This document shows, one piece after another, positions 8,073-15,654 of a DNA stretch of 24,033 nucleotides (positions within the stretch are counted from its first letter, which is position 1; the number at the start of each line of letters is the position of its first letter). Both the position numbers and the translations under genes were made by a program. Source of the stretch: CAYFLR01 sp964343805 (GTDB taxonomy: Bacteria > Bdellovibrionota_B > Oligoflexia > CAYFLR01); NCBI GenBank assembly GCA_964343805.1, contig CAYFLR010000077.1:1-24033 (forward strand), in the 5' to 3' direction. Under the pieces are notes generated by a model, which worked only from the letters and a program-made list of their open reading frames with translations, searched no databases and was not told the DNA's origin.

Positions 8073-9845
8073 TTAGTTGTTATTGTTTGAATCGTACTGA
8101 TAAACAGCTGGATCGTAACTCAAACCACCTTGGCTCACGGTATAACTAATATCGTAAAAGGAATTGGCCAAATGAGCGTTTAAAGGACATAGATTCTTTA
8201 AAGATTTATCCTCGGGCATGGTCTCTATTATTGTTATAGCAAATTCGTGTTTTTCGCTTGATCGGATAATTTTTAACTCAGTACCTTTAGAAAAATTACA
8301 GGATTCGCCGCTTTCAAGGACATTGGTATACCCCGACCTTAGGGTGGTATAAGTTTTACCCACATCTAAATCGTAGTAGCGGGCATCAACAGGATCACGA
8401 TCTAAAATATAGTTGGCGATTTCAATATCTGTTGTCAAATCTAAACAATCCAAAGCATCATCTTCCTCATGACATCCCCATCTAACTGCAATGGATTCTC
8501 TTGGATCAGAAAAGGTGCCGTCAAATAAATTTTGATAATAATTAGAATGAGCATGTGAAAGGGTCCCTGCGATCCAGTAGGCGTACCCCCCTTTTTCAGA
8601 AAATGGCTTCACGCTTCTCATTCCATCATTAAAAACCACCCGGCAACTTTTTTGGGCCATTTCATCTGCGGATAAATCTGCCGCTCTCAGGTAATTACTA
8701 ATGGCATCAGAAAGCTTTTTATCTCTTGATGGAGTAGAATAATCTCCACTAGGACCCGCGTTACATTTAGTACTGTCAGTGGATCCAAAACAGTTATCAT
8801 ATCCTTTTTGCACAGCATATTGACGCTGTTCTAGTTTATGACAAATTTGATCAAACATCTTATCAAACAGTTGAGAATAATCAGGTTGATTACTTTTCGA
8901 TCCCCCGTATTTGGGGTTCCAAAAAACATTCTGATTGCAAGTAATGCCATCTTTATCCAATTTGGATTGATCTAAACTCGGCTGCAAATTAAGGTAGGAA
9001 ATAGTATTAAAAACCAGTTTCCATAAAACAGGTGTTGGAACCTCTTCCTCCTCATTTTTTACTAATGGTAAATTATTGCTCCCCCCGGACATACAAGCAT
9101 ACCAATCTGGTTTCTCTAGATTAAGAGGAGGATGTGCCTCAAAGCTAATCTCTTTGTTGTAACTGAGCACACCGGCATCATTATTGACGGCATAAAATCT
9201 CATAAACCGCCCGACTTCATAATCTCTGCTAAAAAGATATCCAGCTTTAAGTTCTCTTAGTTCTGCTGGAACAGTACTCTCTATTGATTCATAGACCTTA
9301 TTAGTGAGGGCATTTTTTAGCTGGATGGTATGACCACTTTCATCTCCTTTTTCATATTGAACAAATATATTTCCCCCCTCATAGTTTTTGATATCCCACA
9401 TATCTAAATCATAGGATATTTGCGGCAATCGAACCGTTCCATATTTCTTAGCGACAATCTTAAGAAATTCCACTGGTCTATCCGCATAGTCGACAGATCC
9501 ATATTTCCCGAATTTCAAAGCCAGACCCTTTTGATAGGCGTAGATAAATCTTAGAGACATGGTGGCATCAGCACAATCATGAGGAATATCCCATAGCGTT
9601 AGGACATTATCTGGAACCTCTTGGATCCATTCATCATATCCATTTTCATCCTCCACCGTCCAGGAGCGTCCTCCACCACTCTCACTCCAACCAATGGCAT
9701 TATGAACCGCTGCTGCATCATTGAATTTTCTCACTTCCCAAGCCTTAACTTCCGCACCATCATCCTCATCTTGCTTACATGCGGCAACGAAGAGCAAAGA
9801 CACACATCCAACTAAAATTAATAGACTTTTTAGAAAAGTACCCAT
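8073..9845 (-). CDS. Large predicted lipoprotein, possible cysteine-hydrolase-like N-terminal region
   Basis: The 590-residue product has a classic lipobox (LLFVAAC, Cys23) and a GGGAG ribosome-binding site. Residues about 85-175 contain DIPHDCADATMSLRF (Cys91) followed by a polar region and ESGHTIQL (His172). A Cys at a helix start followed by His on a strand recalls papain-like, transglutaminase or NlpC/P60 folds, but no third residue is clear and I do not assign the family. The C-terminal half has many cysteines (CNQNVFW, QICHK, DNCFG, TKCNAG, KSCRVVF, WGCHEED, DCLDL), suggesting a disulfide-rich extracytoplasmic domain. It ends in a run of asparagines. Its stop abuts that of the gene at 7695-8072. 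Confidence 0.75.
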   Translation of the reverse strand: MGTFLKSLLILVGCVSLLFVAACKQDEDDGAEVKAWEVRKFNDAAAVHNAIGWSESGGGRSWTVEDENGYDEWIQEVPDNVLTLWDIPHDCADATMSLRFIYAYQKGLALKFGKYGSVDYADRPVEFLKIVAKKYGTVRLPQISYDLDMWDIKNYEGGNIFVQYEKGDESGHTIQLKNALTNKVYESIESTVPAELRELKAGYLFSRDYEVGRFMRFYAVNNDAGVLSYNKEISFEAHPPLNLEKPDWYACMSGGSNNLPLVKNEEEEVPTPVLWKLVFNTISYLNLQPSLDQSKLDKDGITCNQNVFWNPKYGGSKSNQPDYSQLFDKMFDQICHKLEQRQYAVQKGYDNCFGSTDSTKCNAGPSGDYSTPSRDKKLSDAISNYLRAADLSADEMAQKSCRVVFNDGMRSVKPFSEKGGYAYWIAGTLSHAHSNYYQNLFDGTFSDPRESIAVRWGCHEEDDALDCLDLTTDIEIANYILDRDPVDARYYDLDVGKTYTTLRSGYTNVLESGESCNFSKGTELKIIRSSEKHEFAITIIETMPEDKSLKNLCPLNAHLANSFYDISYTVSQGGLSYDPAVYQYDSNNNN

Positions 9846-9862
9846 CTGATTCTCCCATTTTA

Positions 9863-9978
9863 TTCACTATATATGCGGACTTGCCTTCTTTTCGGCCAGT
9901 GGATCCATAGGTTAAGATTTATCTATTTATTTAATTATTTTAAATAGATAGACACAACATTTATTTATATATAGTGAA
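9863..9978. repeat. Perfect 12-bp inverted repeat flanking a 92-bp interval
   Basis: TTCACTATATAT (9863-9874) and ATATATAGTGAA (9967-9978) are exact reverse complements. They lie in the 325-bp region between the divergent genes at 9845 (-) and 10171 (+). No clear target-site duplication flanks them, so a MITE-like element is only one option; two facing operator half-sites is another. The left arm overlaps the likely promoter of the 8073-9845 gene. Confidence 0.6.
9920..9950. repeat. AT-rich hairpin inside the 9863-9978 interval
   Basis: TATCTATTTA (9920-9929) and TAAATAGATA (9941-9950) form a perfect 10-bp inverted repeat with an 11-nt loop. It is nested in, but not concentric with, the 12-bp repeat around it. 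Confidence 0.6.
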
Positions 9979-10020
9979 GTAATGATCTTAAATCCTATCC
10001 CATTGAAGGTTATGATAAGT

Positions 10021-10144
10021 GTTTGAATTTGTCTCAAAAGTCCTCTTGTAAATTTCACAATGTAATATTTGAGACATTTTTCCCCTACATTTGTTTCAAA
10101 AACCCTCTTGTGATTTTCACAACGTAGGATTTGAGACATTTATA
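10021..10144. repeat. Two direct repeats of a 62-bp hairpin unit
   Basis: Two adjacent units are offset by exactly 62 bp and are roughly 75% identical. Unit A has TGTCTCAAA (10030-10038) and TTTGAGACA (10068-10076), a perfect 9-bp inverted repeat followed by TTTTT. Unit B has TGTTTCAAA (10092-10100) and TTTGAGACA (10130-10138), which pairs with one G-U. Inside unit B, TTGTGA and TCACAA form an inner stem; unit A has a weaker version. The second unit ends 2 bp before a TATAAT box, so the pair sits upstream of the promoter for the gene at 10171. The sequence differs from the array at 1-248, but period and architecture match. Confidence 0.8.
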
Positions 10145-10146
10145 AT
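10141..10146 (+). promoter_or_regulatory. -10 box of the 10171 operon promoter
   Basis: TATAAT is a perfect -10 hexamer 24 nt before the start at 10171. No good -35 lies at 16-18 bp, because that stretch falls inside repeat unit B. An activator or repressor binding the repeats could explain this. Confidence 0.55.
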
Positions 10147-10170
10147 GTATATTAGATTGTGGAGGTTTCC

Positions 10171-10584
10171 ATGAAAAGATATTACCTAATTTCATCTCTT
10201 GCGGCAGGTTTGGGAATGTGGATCCTAGCGGGCATCTGGCATAAACTCATTATGGTTCATTTTTACACCGCAGAAACCGGAGCTAAACATGAAGGGACTT
10301 TTATCATTTTAATTGCTTATCTTATTTTAAGCACCATTATGACCTATATTTTTCCTTTAGGTTATCAAGGTGGTAAAGCTCTGGTTGAAGGAGCAAAGTT
10401 TGGAATACTTATGGGAGTTCTTTGGGTTTTTCCTCATGAATTAGCCATGGCCGGAGCTCATGGAGAATCTCTTGTCTATGTTTTTAAAAATGCCTTATGG
10501 CATGCAGTAGAACAAGGCTTGGGGGGAGTGATAATTGCAATTGTCTATAGTCGTTTAAAACTAAACAAATATGATACACTATAA
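10171..10584 (+). CDS. Small integral membrane protein with four predicted membrane segments
   Basis: The ATG at 10171 is preferred over an in-frame GTG at 10159 because GGAGG (10161-10165) lies 5 nt before it. The 137-residue product has four hydrophobic segments (around YYLISSLAAGLGMWILAGI, FIILIAYLILSTIMTYIF, GAKFGILMGVLWVF and LGGVIIAIVYSRL). His residues occur near the membrane ends (IWHK, FPHEL, LWHAVEQ). It may resemble small DUF1761-type membrane proteins, but I am not sure. It heads a likely operon with the lipoprotein genes at 10620 and 11546. The 62-bp repeats and a TATAAT box lie just upstream. Confidence 0.75.
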   Translation: MKRYYLISSLAAGLGMWILAGIWHKLIMVHFYTAETGAKHEGTFIILIAYLILSTIMTYIFPLGYQGGKALVEGAKFGILMGVLWVFPHELAMAGAHGESLVYVFKNALWHAVEQGLGGVIIAIVYSRLKLNKYDTL

Positions 10585-10619
10585 AGAAAACGTCAGATTA
10601 TTTTTAAAAAGGAGCTTTT

Positions 10620-11510
10620 ATGCACTTTATAAAAGTTAAATACTTTCTATTTATTATGCTTCCTTTACTCCTGCCAACCTGTGAAAGTGCCAATGANNNN
10701 NNNNNNGGCGCGAGTCTAGTAGAAACAGAAGAAGGAATGATGGAAGAAAGTGGAATAAAAAGTAGAATTTGGAAAGATGAGTCAACCTTAGAAATAAAAG
10801 CAAAAGCGAATGGAAACTGTGGAGTTAACAATATAACTGGACACGTCCAAGTGGTGGGCAGCAAGATAAACCTCACTTACACCACCACAGTGAAATCAAG
10901 AATGAAGTGCATGTGTCTTTATGGAATCACATATACCGTTCAGAAGTTAAAAAAGCAAGACTACACCTTAAACTTTGAAAACACAGACTACCTCGATACT
11001 CACTTTGATAAAGAGGGAAGCTATAAGGTAGAAAGTAAGGAAGAAACTAAAGAAAATACTCCAGAAGAAACTACAGAAGAAACAACAACTGAGATTACGA
11101 CCGAAATAGAAACCAAAGATTTAGGAGATGAAATCAAAGATTGGGGCGAATTTAGCCATGGATCATGCAAAGGCAACTTGGTAAATCAAGCATCACACCA
11201 TCTTCCAACTGGCATCATGAGTAAAAAATGGATATCGGATGAAGTCTTAGAAATAACAGCAGATGTCCATGCTAACTGTATAGTAAAAGAATTAGAAGGA
11301 ATCGTTCATAAGAAAGATAAAACCATCATTCTTTCCTATAAGGAAATTTTTTCTTCTGACGTTAAAACCAGCTGTCTCTGTGTGTTTCCCATTACATTCA
11401 AGGTAGATGTTTTTAAACAAGATGATTGGGTTTTGCAATTGAAGGATAAAATCTATAAACCGGAGGACTTTGATGACGATGGAAAATATATTGTTAAAGA
11501 TGAGTCATAA
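10620..11510 (+). CDS. Lipoprotein with two copies of one domain joined by a Thr/Glu linker
   Basis: AAAGGAG precedes the ATG and a leader ends in a plausible lipobox (LLPTC, Cys21). An N run (10697-10706) follows. Two homologous units are visible at residues about 30-137 and 180-293. Shared features are S-[RK]-x-W, an LEI-x-A strand (STLEIKAKANGNC / EVLEITADVHANC), a paired-Cys strand (KCMCLYGITYTV / SCLCVFPITFKV) and an ending D-x-[ED]-G-x-Y-x-V. The linker at about 138-175 is rich in Thr and Glu. The CxC pair plus an upstream Cys suggests conserved disulfides. The start of copy 1 is probably truncated by the gap. I recognise no named family; location in the operon suggests envelope association. 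Confidence 0.8.
   Translation: MHFIKVKYFLFIMLPLLLPTCESANXXXXGASLVETEEGMMEESGIKSRIWKDESTLEIKAKANGNCGVNNITGHVQVVGSKINLTYTTTVKSRMKCMCLYGITYTVQKLKKQDYTLNFENTDYLDTHFDKEGSYKVESKEETKENTPEETTEETTTEITTEIETKDLGDEIKDWGEFSHGSCKGNLVNQASHHLPTGIMSKKWISDEVLEITADVHANCIVKELEGIVHKKDKTIILSYKEIFSSDVKTSCLCVFPITFKVDVFKQDDWVLQLKDKIYKPEDFDDDGKYIVKDES
10697..10706. other. Assembly gap (10 N)
   Basis: Nominal-length gap just after the signal peptide of the duplicated lipoprotein. It probably removes the start of its first repeat, including the Cys that is present in the second repeat (GSCKG). Confidence 0.95.
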
Positions 11511-11545
11511 GGTCTTATCTGTATTTTAGTAATTTAGGAGATAAA

Positions 11546-12949
11546 ATGACCAATTTTTTATGGCACCTACTTTTCATGATTCTCTCTATGACTTTATTTT
11601 TTTCCTGTAGCGAAGATGAAGAATCAAATGAAACTCCTCCAGTATCGGTGATGGAACTATCCCTTCTCACCTACCAAATACCCGATGAGTATAAGCCCAG
11701 TGGTAAAGAAGGCATTAAGAATCTTCCCAAAGGGGCCATCTACCAAGAAACAGATCAAACAATTTACTTCATTCCCCAAAAGGGACAACGAGGTAAATAT
11801 GAGATAGAAATTGAAGGCAATGAAACCCTGGAATGGGAGTTGGAAGTCACCGCAGTTGCAGAAGAGACTTTGCAAAAAAAAGGACCCACTGAATCCTACA
11901 GCGATGGAGATATTGGTTATATTTTTCTTCATGGAAAAACCATGTCCAACTTATGTGAAAGTAAAGAGGGAGCAGAGGCTTATTGGTTAAAAGCTGATGA
12001 AGTTTTAGCTCCCGATGAAACGAACCGTACACTTATTTGTTACGATGGAACCAAAAAAGTAAGCGAAACGGTAAAATCGGTAGCCGAACAAATGGAAAAA
12101 GCCTCCTGTGGCCTATATGGACGCTGCATCGTGGTCACCCATAGCATGGGAGGGCTTATGTTAGAACATATGCTTATATATGCTGGAAAAGGTGAAGGAC
12201 TGGATGAAGATTTAAAAGGCCATGAAGCTCTTTACCAAAAAGTCAAAGATAAGATTCTAATGGTTATCTCCATAGCTTCGGCAGCTGGAGGATCCAAAAC
12301 AGCAGATGTTGCTCTCGAGTTAAGTAAAGATCCCGACTCACTCATTGGACAATTTTATGACCTAGAAGCCGGATCCAATCAGAGTTTAAGAGTGAATCAT
12401 GCCACCACCGTGTTAGCTCCAGTGAATCAAGACCCGGGAGTTCCTTTTTTCATGGTGGCAGGCTATTCAGAAAACATAAAAGAAGGTTCAGGTGATGTGC
12501 TCGGTTCAATTTTTGATTCTTTAGCTGGGGGTGATGAAACAGAAGAAAAACCTTTTAACGGATCCACCATGTACTCCACCTTGGATCAAATGACTGGTTT
12601 TACTTCTAGAAGTGATGGGGCAGTTGCCTTCCGCAGTTCATGTGGCACTACAAGCAGCTCAGCAGATGATGGCCCAAAAAGAGATGCTGAAATAAGTGAA
12701 CACCTAAAGTACTGCTATGCAGAAGCGAAAAAACCCAATCACTATGTCCTGTTTTTATCAGACCTCAACCATGATTTGATCATCCAAGATATTGACTGTA
12801 AAGAAACTAAAAACCGCTGTCAGGTTTTGTTTCCTGATGAGGAGCAAAAAACTTTTACTCCCTCCCCCACTTATACTGGGCAAAATACCATTCAAGTTAT
12901 CCGAAAGCTTATTGCCAAACCTACATCCAAGGCCGAATCAAGTATTTAA
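11546..12949 (+). CDS. Lipase-like alpha/beta-hydrolase lipoprotein
   Basis: TAGGAG lies 5 nt before the ATG. The 467-residue product has a lipobox (LFFSC, Cys21) and an acidic N-terminal beta region (about 30-105), possibly an Ig-like domain. From residue 124 the hydrolase fold is recognisable: oxyanion motif YIFLHG (129-130 are HG), nucleophile elbow VVTHSMGG (Ser200, with Thr replacing the first Gly of GxSxG), a candidate acid at SDG (Asp357) and a candidate base at LNHD (His409). This supports a serine esterase or lipase acting outside the inner membrane; substrate is unknown. It is the last gene of the apparent operon, 35 bp after the preceding lipoprotein. The triad assignment for Asp and His is inferred. 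Confidence 0.85.
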   Translation: MTNFLWHLLFMILSMTLFFSCSEDEESNETPPVSVMELSLLTYQIPDEYKPSGKEGIKNLPKGAIYQETDQTIYFIPQKGQRGKYEIEIEGNETLEWELEVTAVAEETLQKKGPTESYSDGDIGYIFLHGKTMSNLCESKEGAEAYWLKADEVLAPDETNRTLICYDGTKKVSETVKSVAEQMEKASCGLYGRCIVVTHSMGGLMLEHMLIYAGKGEGLDEDLKGHEALYQKVKDKILMVISIASAAGGSKTADVALELSKDPDSLIGQFYDLEAGSNQSLRVNHATTVLAPVNQDPGVPFFMVAGYSENIKEGSGDVLGSIFDSLAGGDETEEKPFNGSTMYSTLDQMTGFTSRSDGAVAFRSSCGTTSSSADDGPKRDAEISEHLKYCYAEAKKPNHYVLFLSDLNHDLIIQDIDCKETKNRCQVLFPDEEQKTFTPSPTYTGQNTIQVIRKLIAKPTSKAESSI

Positions 12950-13085
12950 AAACTTGAAAATTTCTTTATAAAAACCTATTCGGGTATCTGACTGTTTTAT
13001 TTCGAATTCCTCTCATGTTTTAAGAAATACTGCCTTGATCCGAACAAAAGTTAATCTTTAACTATTGCATTGAAGGTATATTTAT

Positions 13086-13703
13086 ATGAAAAAAAAGAGC
13101 ACTGTAATGTTTCTTTCTTCTATTTTGCTTCTATATATTGTTATGGCTTATCAAAATTGCGGCGATAGCAATAATGCCATGCTGAAACAAAAAGGTCACC
13201 CTCTAGGACCTTCTTTTTCCAATTCTTATGGAAAATCAAGCAAAGCTGTCACCCCACTTAAAGGTAAAGATCTAGAAAAGTTTATCCCCAAAGATATGGG
13301 TGATATGAAAGTGACGGAAGTGAATATAGTTGAAAAAGATAAAGGGTTCGGCAAAACTGAAGTGTACTACACTTTTGATTTTGATTTATTAATCAACATT
13401 TTTGATTCTGCCTTTACAACCAACTGGCCTTGTGGCCAAGATGGTCTAGCGAGCCATAAGAGTGAATATGCTAAAGATTGGGGTGGGTCTTATGATCGAA
13501 TTGCCACCCATTATAAATCTTATAAGGGGTTCGAATTCCTTTTCAAAAATGAAAAAAAGGTTTCCCTTCAAATCTGTATTGAGGATAGATTTCTTATTCG
13601 GTTACATCAAGATAAGACAACAACCACTGATTATCTCAGAACAATTATGGATAAAATTGATGTGGAAGGGTTAGCCAAGTTAAAAGATAAAGAAGGAAGT
13701 TAG
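13086..13703 (+). CDS. Predicted lipoprotein of YQNCG type
   Basis: GAAGG lies 9 nt before the ATG. The 205-residue product has a leader ending in VMAYQNCGDS. The xQNCG context is, from memory, common in predicted lipoproteins of Bdellovibrio relatives; Asn at -1 makes it atypical for standard predictors. The mature part is a single charged domain with a central strand-rich region (KTEVYYTFDFDLLINIF) and two cysteines (NWPCGQ, QICIEDR). I recognise no family. No clear operon partner: 136 bp follow the lipase gene and 209 bp precede the next gene. Confidence 0.7.
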   Translation: MKKKSTVMFLSSILLLYIVMAYQNCGDSNNAMLKQKGHPLGPSFSNSYGKSSKAVTPLKGKDLEKFIPKDMGDMKVTEVNIVEKDKGFGKTEVYYTFDFDLLINIFDSAFTTNWPCGQDGLASHKSEYAKDWGGSYDRIATHYKSYKGFEFLFKNEKKVSLQICIEDRFLIRLHQDKTTTTDYLRTIMDKIDVEGLAKLKDKEGS

Positions 13704-13840
13704 CCAAGCCCAATCACTTAAAACATCTAATAAGTTTCCTTAATAAATAGGTTTTAAAACTTTCCTCTTCAGCCCCTCCCTTTTGAATATCAACCCATAA
13801 GTAAAAAATTTAGCACTCCAAGGGGACACTTGCCTCTTTC

Positions 13841-13846
13841 TATAAT
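13841..13846 (+). promoter_or_regulatory. -10 box for the 13913 gene
   Basis: TATAAT, a perfect -10 match, lies 66 bp before the start at 13913. No convincing -35 is seen. The leader that follows includes a short inverted repeat (GCTAA and TTAGC). Confidence 0.4.
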
Positions 13847-13912
13847 TTTTGCTAATAAGCTTAGCATTCTCATTATGAAATCTTTTGTTATTAACCAATA
13901 GGAGTATAACGT

Positions 13913-14428
13913 ATGAAAAAAAGAACAATTGGGTTCATCGCCTTATTCGCTACACTGTTTTTTGCCACAGCTCACCTGCAAGCTATGGAAGCAAGTAAAA
14001 TCGCCATGGAAAAGAGTAGTTCCAAAGTGAAAACAATTGGAGTTGGTTTGGGTGGCGGAGGAATGGCTTCTGGACTCACCGCTCGTTATTATTTAACCAA
14101 TGTCTACTCCATTGATTTAACCCTCGGTACCAGTGGCTGGGGAAACTCTATTGGAGCACAGTATTCAAGAAATATGGGAAAAATCTGGTCAAATCCTAAT
14201 GGAAAATTAGACTGGGAAGTGGGAGCAGGAAGCTCCGTTCTTTCTTATCGTTTTGCCAGCTACTCTTCTACCATCCTTGGCCTTAACGCTTCAGCTGGCT
14301 TAGTATGGGATTTTAACCAATGGCCTATTCAACTCACTGCCGCCTGGGGACCATCTTATCTATTCGGTGATTATGTAGGTGGATTGCACTTAAGTAGTGG
14401 ACACGGTGCTGTCCGTTGGTTTTTCTAG
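13913..14428 (+). CDS. Small outer-membrane beta-barrel-like protein
   Basis: AGGAG precedes the ATG. The 171-residue product has a signal peptide (MKKRTIGFIALFATLFFATA, cleavage about HLQA). The mature protein shows alternating hydrophobic strands with Gly and aromatics (TIGVGLGGGG, GLTARYYL, SIDLTLGTSGWG, WEVGAGSSVLSYRF, GLNASAGLVWDF, IQLTAAWGPSYLFG) and ends in ...VRWFF. A terminal Phe is the usual BAM recognition feature. Size fits an 8-strand barrel. No specific family is recognised. A stem-loop 15 bp after the stop may end the transcript. Confidence 0.75.
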   Translation: MKKRTIGFIALFATLFFATAHLQAMEASKIAMEKSSSKVKTIGVGLGGGGMASGLTARYYLTNVYSIDLTLGTSGWGNSIGAQYSRNMGKIWSNPNGKLDWEVGAGSSVLSYRFASYSSTILGLNASAGLVWDFNQWPIQLTAAWGPSYLFGDYVGGLHLSSGHGAVRWFF

Positions 14429-14442
14429 TCAGAACTTTGATA

Positions 14443-14465
14443 ACAGGGTCTTCTCCAGGCCCTGT
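14443..14465 (+). terminator. Stem-loop after the beta-barrel gene
   Basis: ACAGGGTCT (14443-14451) pairs with AGGCCCTGT (14457-14465), nine pairs with one G-U, around a 5-nt loop. No T-run follows on the + strand, so it is not a classical intrinsic terminator; it may be a Rho-assisted end or an RNA-stabilising hairpin. Confidence 0.4.
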
Positions 14466-14637
14466 AAGTACCCCACAAAAGTGTTTAATAAGATGAGCTC
14501 CAGTTTAATTACTCCCAACTCGATTTGAGAAAATGGACTATAGTGAAATTTTCCCTTAAGATAGGAAAAATGCTTTCTATGTTCTAAAAGGGATTTGGTC
14601 TAACAAAATAATAAGAAATTCTCAGAAGGAGTCATTA

Positions 14638-14994
14638 ATGGATTATGGGAACCATAAAGTATTTACCGATGAAGATTACGAGCAGATTTTAGATGACCTC
14701 AGAAATGGCCGAGCCCAACTGGTGGACGTTCGTGAGGAAAGCGAATGGAACTCTTTTCGTTTTGAGTGCGCTATTCATTTACCTCTTTCTAAACTAGCTA
14801 ATGCAATAGGCATTGATAAGCTCAAAGAAATTAAAGAAGCAAATAAGAAAATCTATTTACACTGCCGTTCGGGAGCAAGAGTAAAGATGGCCGAAAAAAT
14901 TCTAGCACAATATGGTTGCAGAGAATTTTCAATCCTGCCAATTTCTATGATGGAAATGCTACAGAAAGGCTTTAGGCAAAAACAAGATAGTTGA
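14638..14994 (+). CDS. Single-domain rhodanese-like sulfurtransferase
   Basis: AAGGAG precedes the ATG and no signal peptide is present, so the protein is cytoplasmic. The 118 residues form one rhodanese domain: VDVREESEW (about 29-37), then the active-site loop HCRSGAR with catalytic Cys76 and Arg81. Such proteins carry a persulfide on the Cys and move sulfur from thiosulfate or other donors to acceptors such as cyanide, thioredoxin or biosynthetic enzymes. The C-terminal region that usually reads GG-x3-W is diverged (ILPISMMEMLQKGF). No operon partner points to a specific acceptor. Family call is firm; the physiological role is not. Confidence 0.92.
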   Translation: MDYGNHKVFTDEDYEQILDDLRNGRAQLVDVREESEWNSFRFECAIHLPLSKLANAIGIDKLKEIKEANKKIYLHCRSGARVKMAEKILAQYGCREFSILPISMMEMLQKGFRQKQDS

Positions 14995-15063
14995 TTTTGA
15001 AGTGTTCTTTTTTATGTTAAAACTAACCAACCTGACCTTCCTCAAAAAAACCTACTAGTTGTA

Positions 15064-15363
15064 TTAACTCTTTTTTGGAAGATTGGCTTCCCTATCATTG
15101 TAAATATCTTCCTGGGAATAGTCTTTCATACCTATAATGTCTGATTCGATATTTTCATCTTTCTCTATCTGATTGTCATCATTCTCTCTATTTTCTTCTA
15201 ATTCAATTGGATTTAATTTGTCGTCCAAATAGAAATCCTCGGTATTGGATGGGATGTTTTTGTTGGCTCCTTGTGCCGAAGGATCTTCTTTTTGAGGTCT
15301 TCCACAAGCTGTTAGTATCAAAGTTCCTAAAATTACAATTGTTAATAGTTGGCTCATTTTCAT
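15064..15363 (-). CDS. Small acidic lipoprotein
   Basis: The ATG at 15363 is preferred to the one at 15390, because AAGGAG sits 6 nt before it and the product then opens directly with a lipoprotein leader (MKMSQLLTIVILGTLILTAC, Cys20). The 99-residue product has a short mature chain that is highly acidic and Asn-rich (for example ENRENDDNQIEKDENIE), with no other Cys and little predicted structure. It converges with the rhodanese gene. I recognise no family. It could be an intrinsically disordered surface or periplasmic lipoprotein. Confidence 0.7.
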   Translation of the reverse strand: MKMSQLLTIVILGTLILTACGRPQKEDPSAQGANKNIPSNTEDFYLDDKLNPIELEENRENDDNQIEKDENIESDIIGMKDYSQEDIYNDREANLPKKS

Positions 15364-15654
15364 TTTATTCTCCTTTTTATTTAAAAACATTCTTAACCTG
15401 TTCTATTTGCTTTAGGCAGGATCAAATCAATGGTTGTTAAAGATCCCCGTGACCTTCGTAACTTAATCGATTTAGCAATTACTGTGCCAAACTAAAAAAC
15501 ACTATAATATCTATGGCTAAAGTGATTTATTGAGATGGTGATGGGGCAATGGTGTCGCTGAGTGAGACAGAAAATGTATATCTGAATCTCGAATTGGACC
15601 TACTTCGCTTGAATCTGCTATATTATAAATAAACAATTATAAAAGGGAGCACAC
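15364..15654. other. 291-bp intergenic region
   Basis: This gap separates the divergent genes at 15363 (-) and 15655 (+). It holds a TATAAT at 15503-15508 without a good -35, and the better promoter candidate listed separately. A 21-codon + strand ORF starts at 15430 but lacks other coding evidence. No tRNA or known RNA fold is recognised. Confidence 0.5.
15594..15624 (+). promoter_or_regulatory. Possible promoter for the kinase-like gene
   Basis: TTGGAC (15594-15599) and TATATT (15619-15624) are 19 bp apart. The -10 is preceded by TGC, an extended -10 motif that tolerates poor -35 spacing. Transcription would begin near 15631, leaving a leader of about 24 nt that contains the GGGAG at 15645-15649. 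Confidence 0.4.

Noticed and set aside
13860..13880. Short hairpin GCTAA-TTAGC
   Set aside because: Only 5 bp, AT-rich, and easily expected by chance.
15430..15495. 21-codon ORF (MVVKDPRDLRNLIDL...)
   Set aside because: It has only a weak AGGA upstream and no supporting context; too short to claim as a gene.
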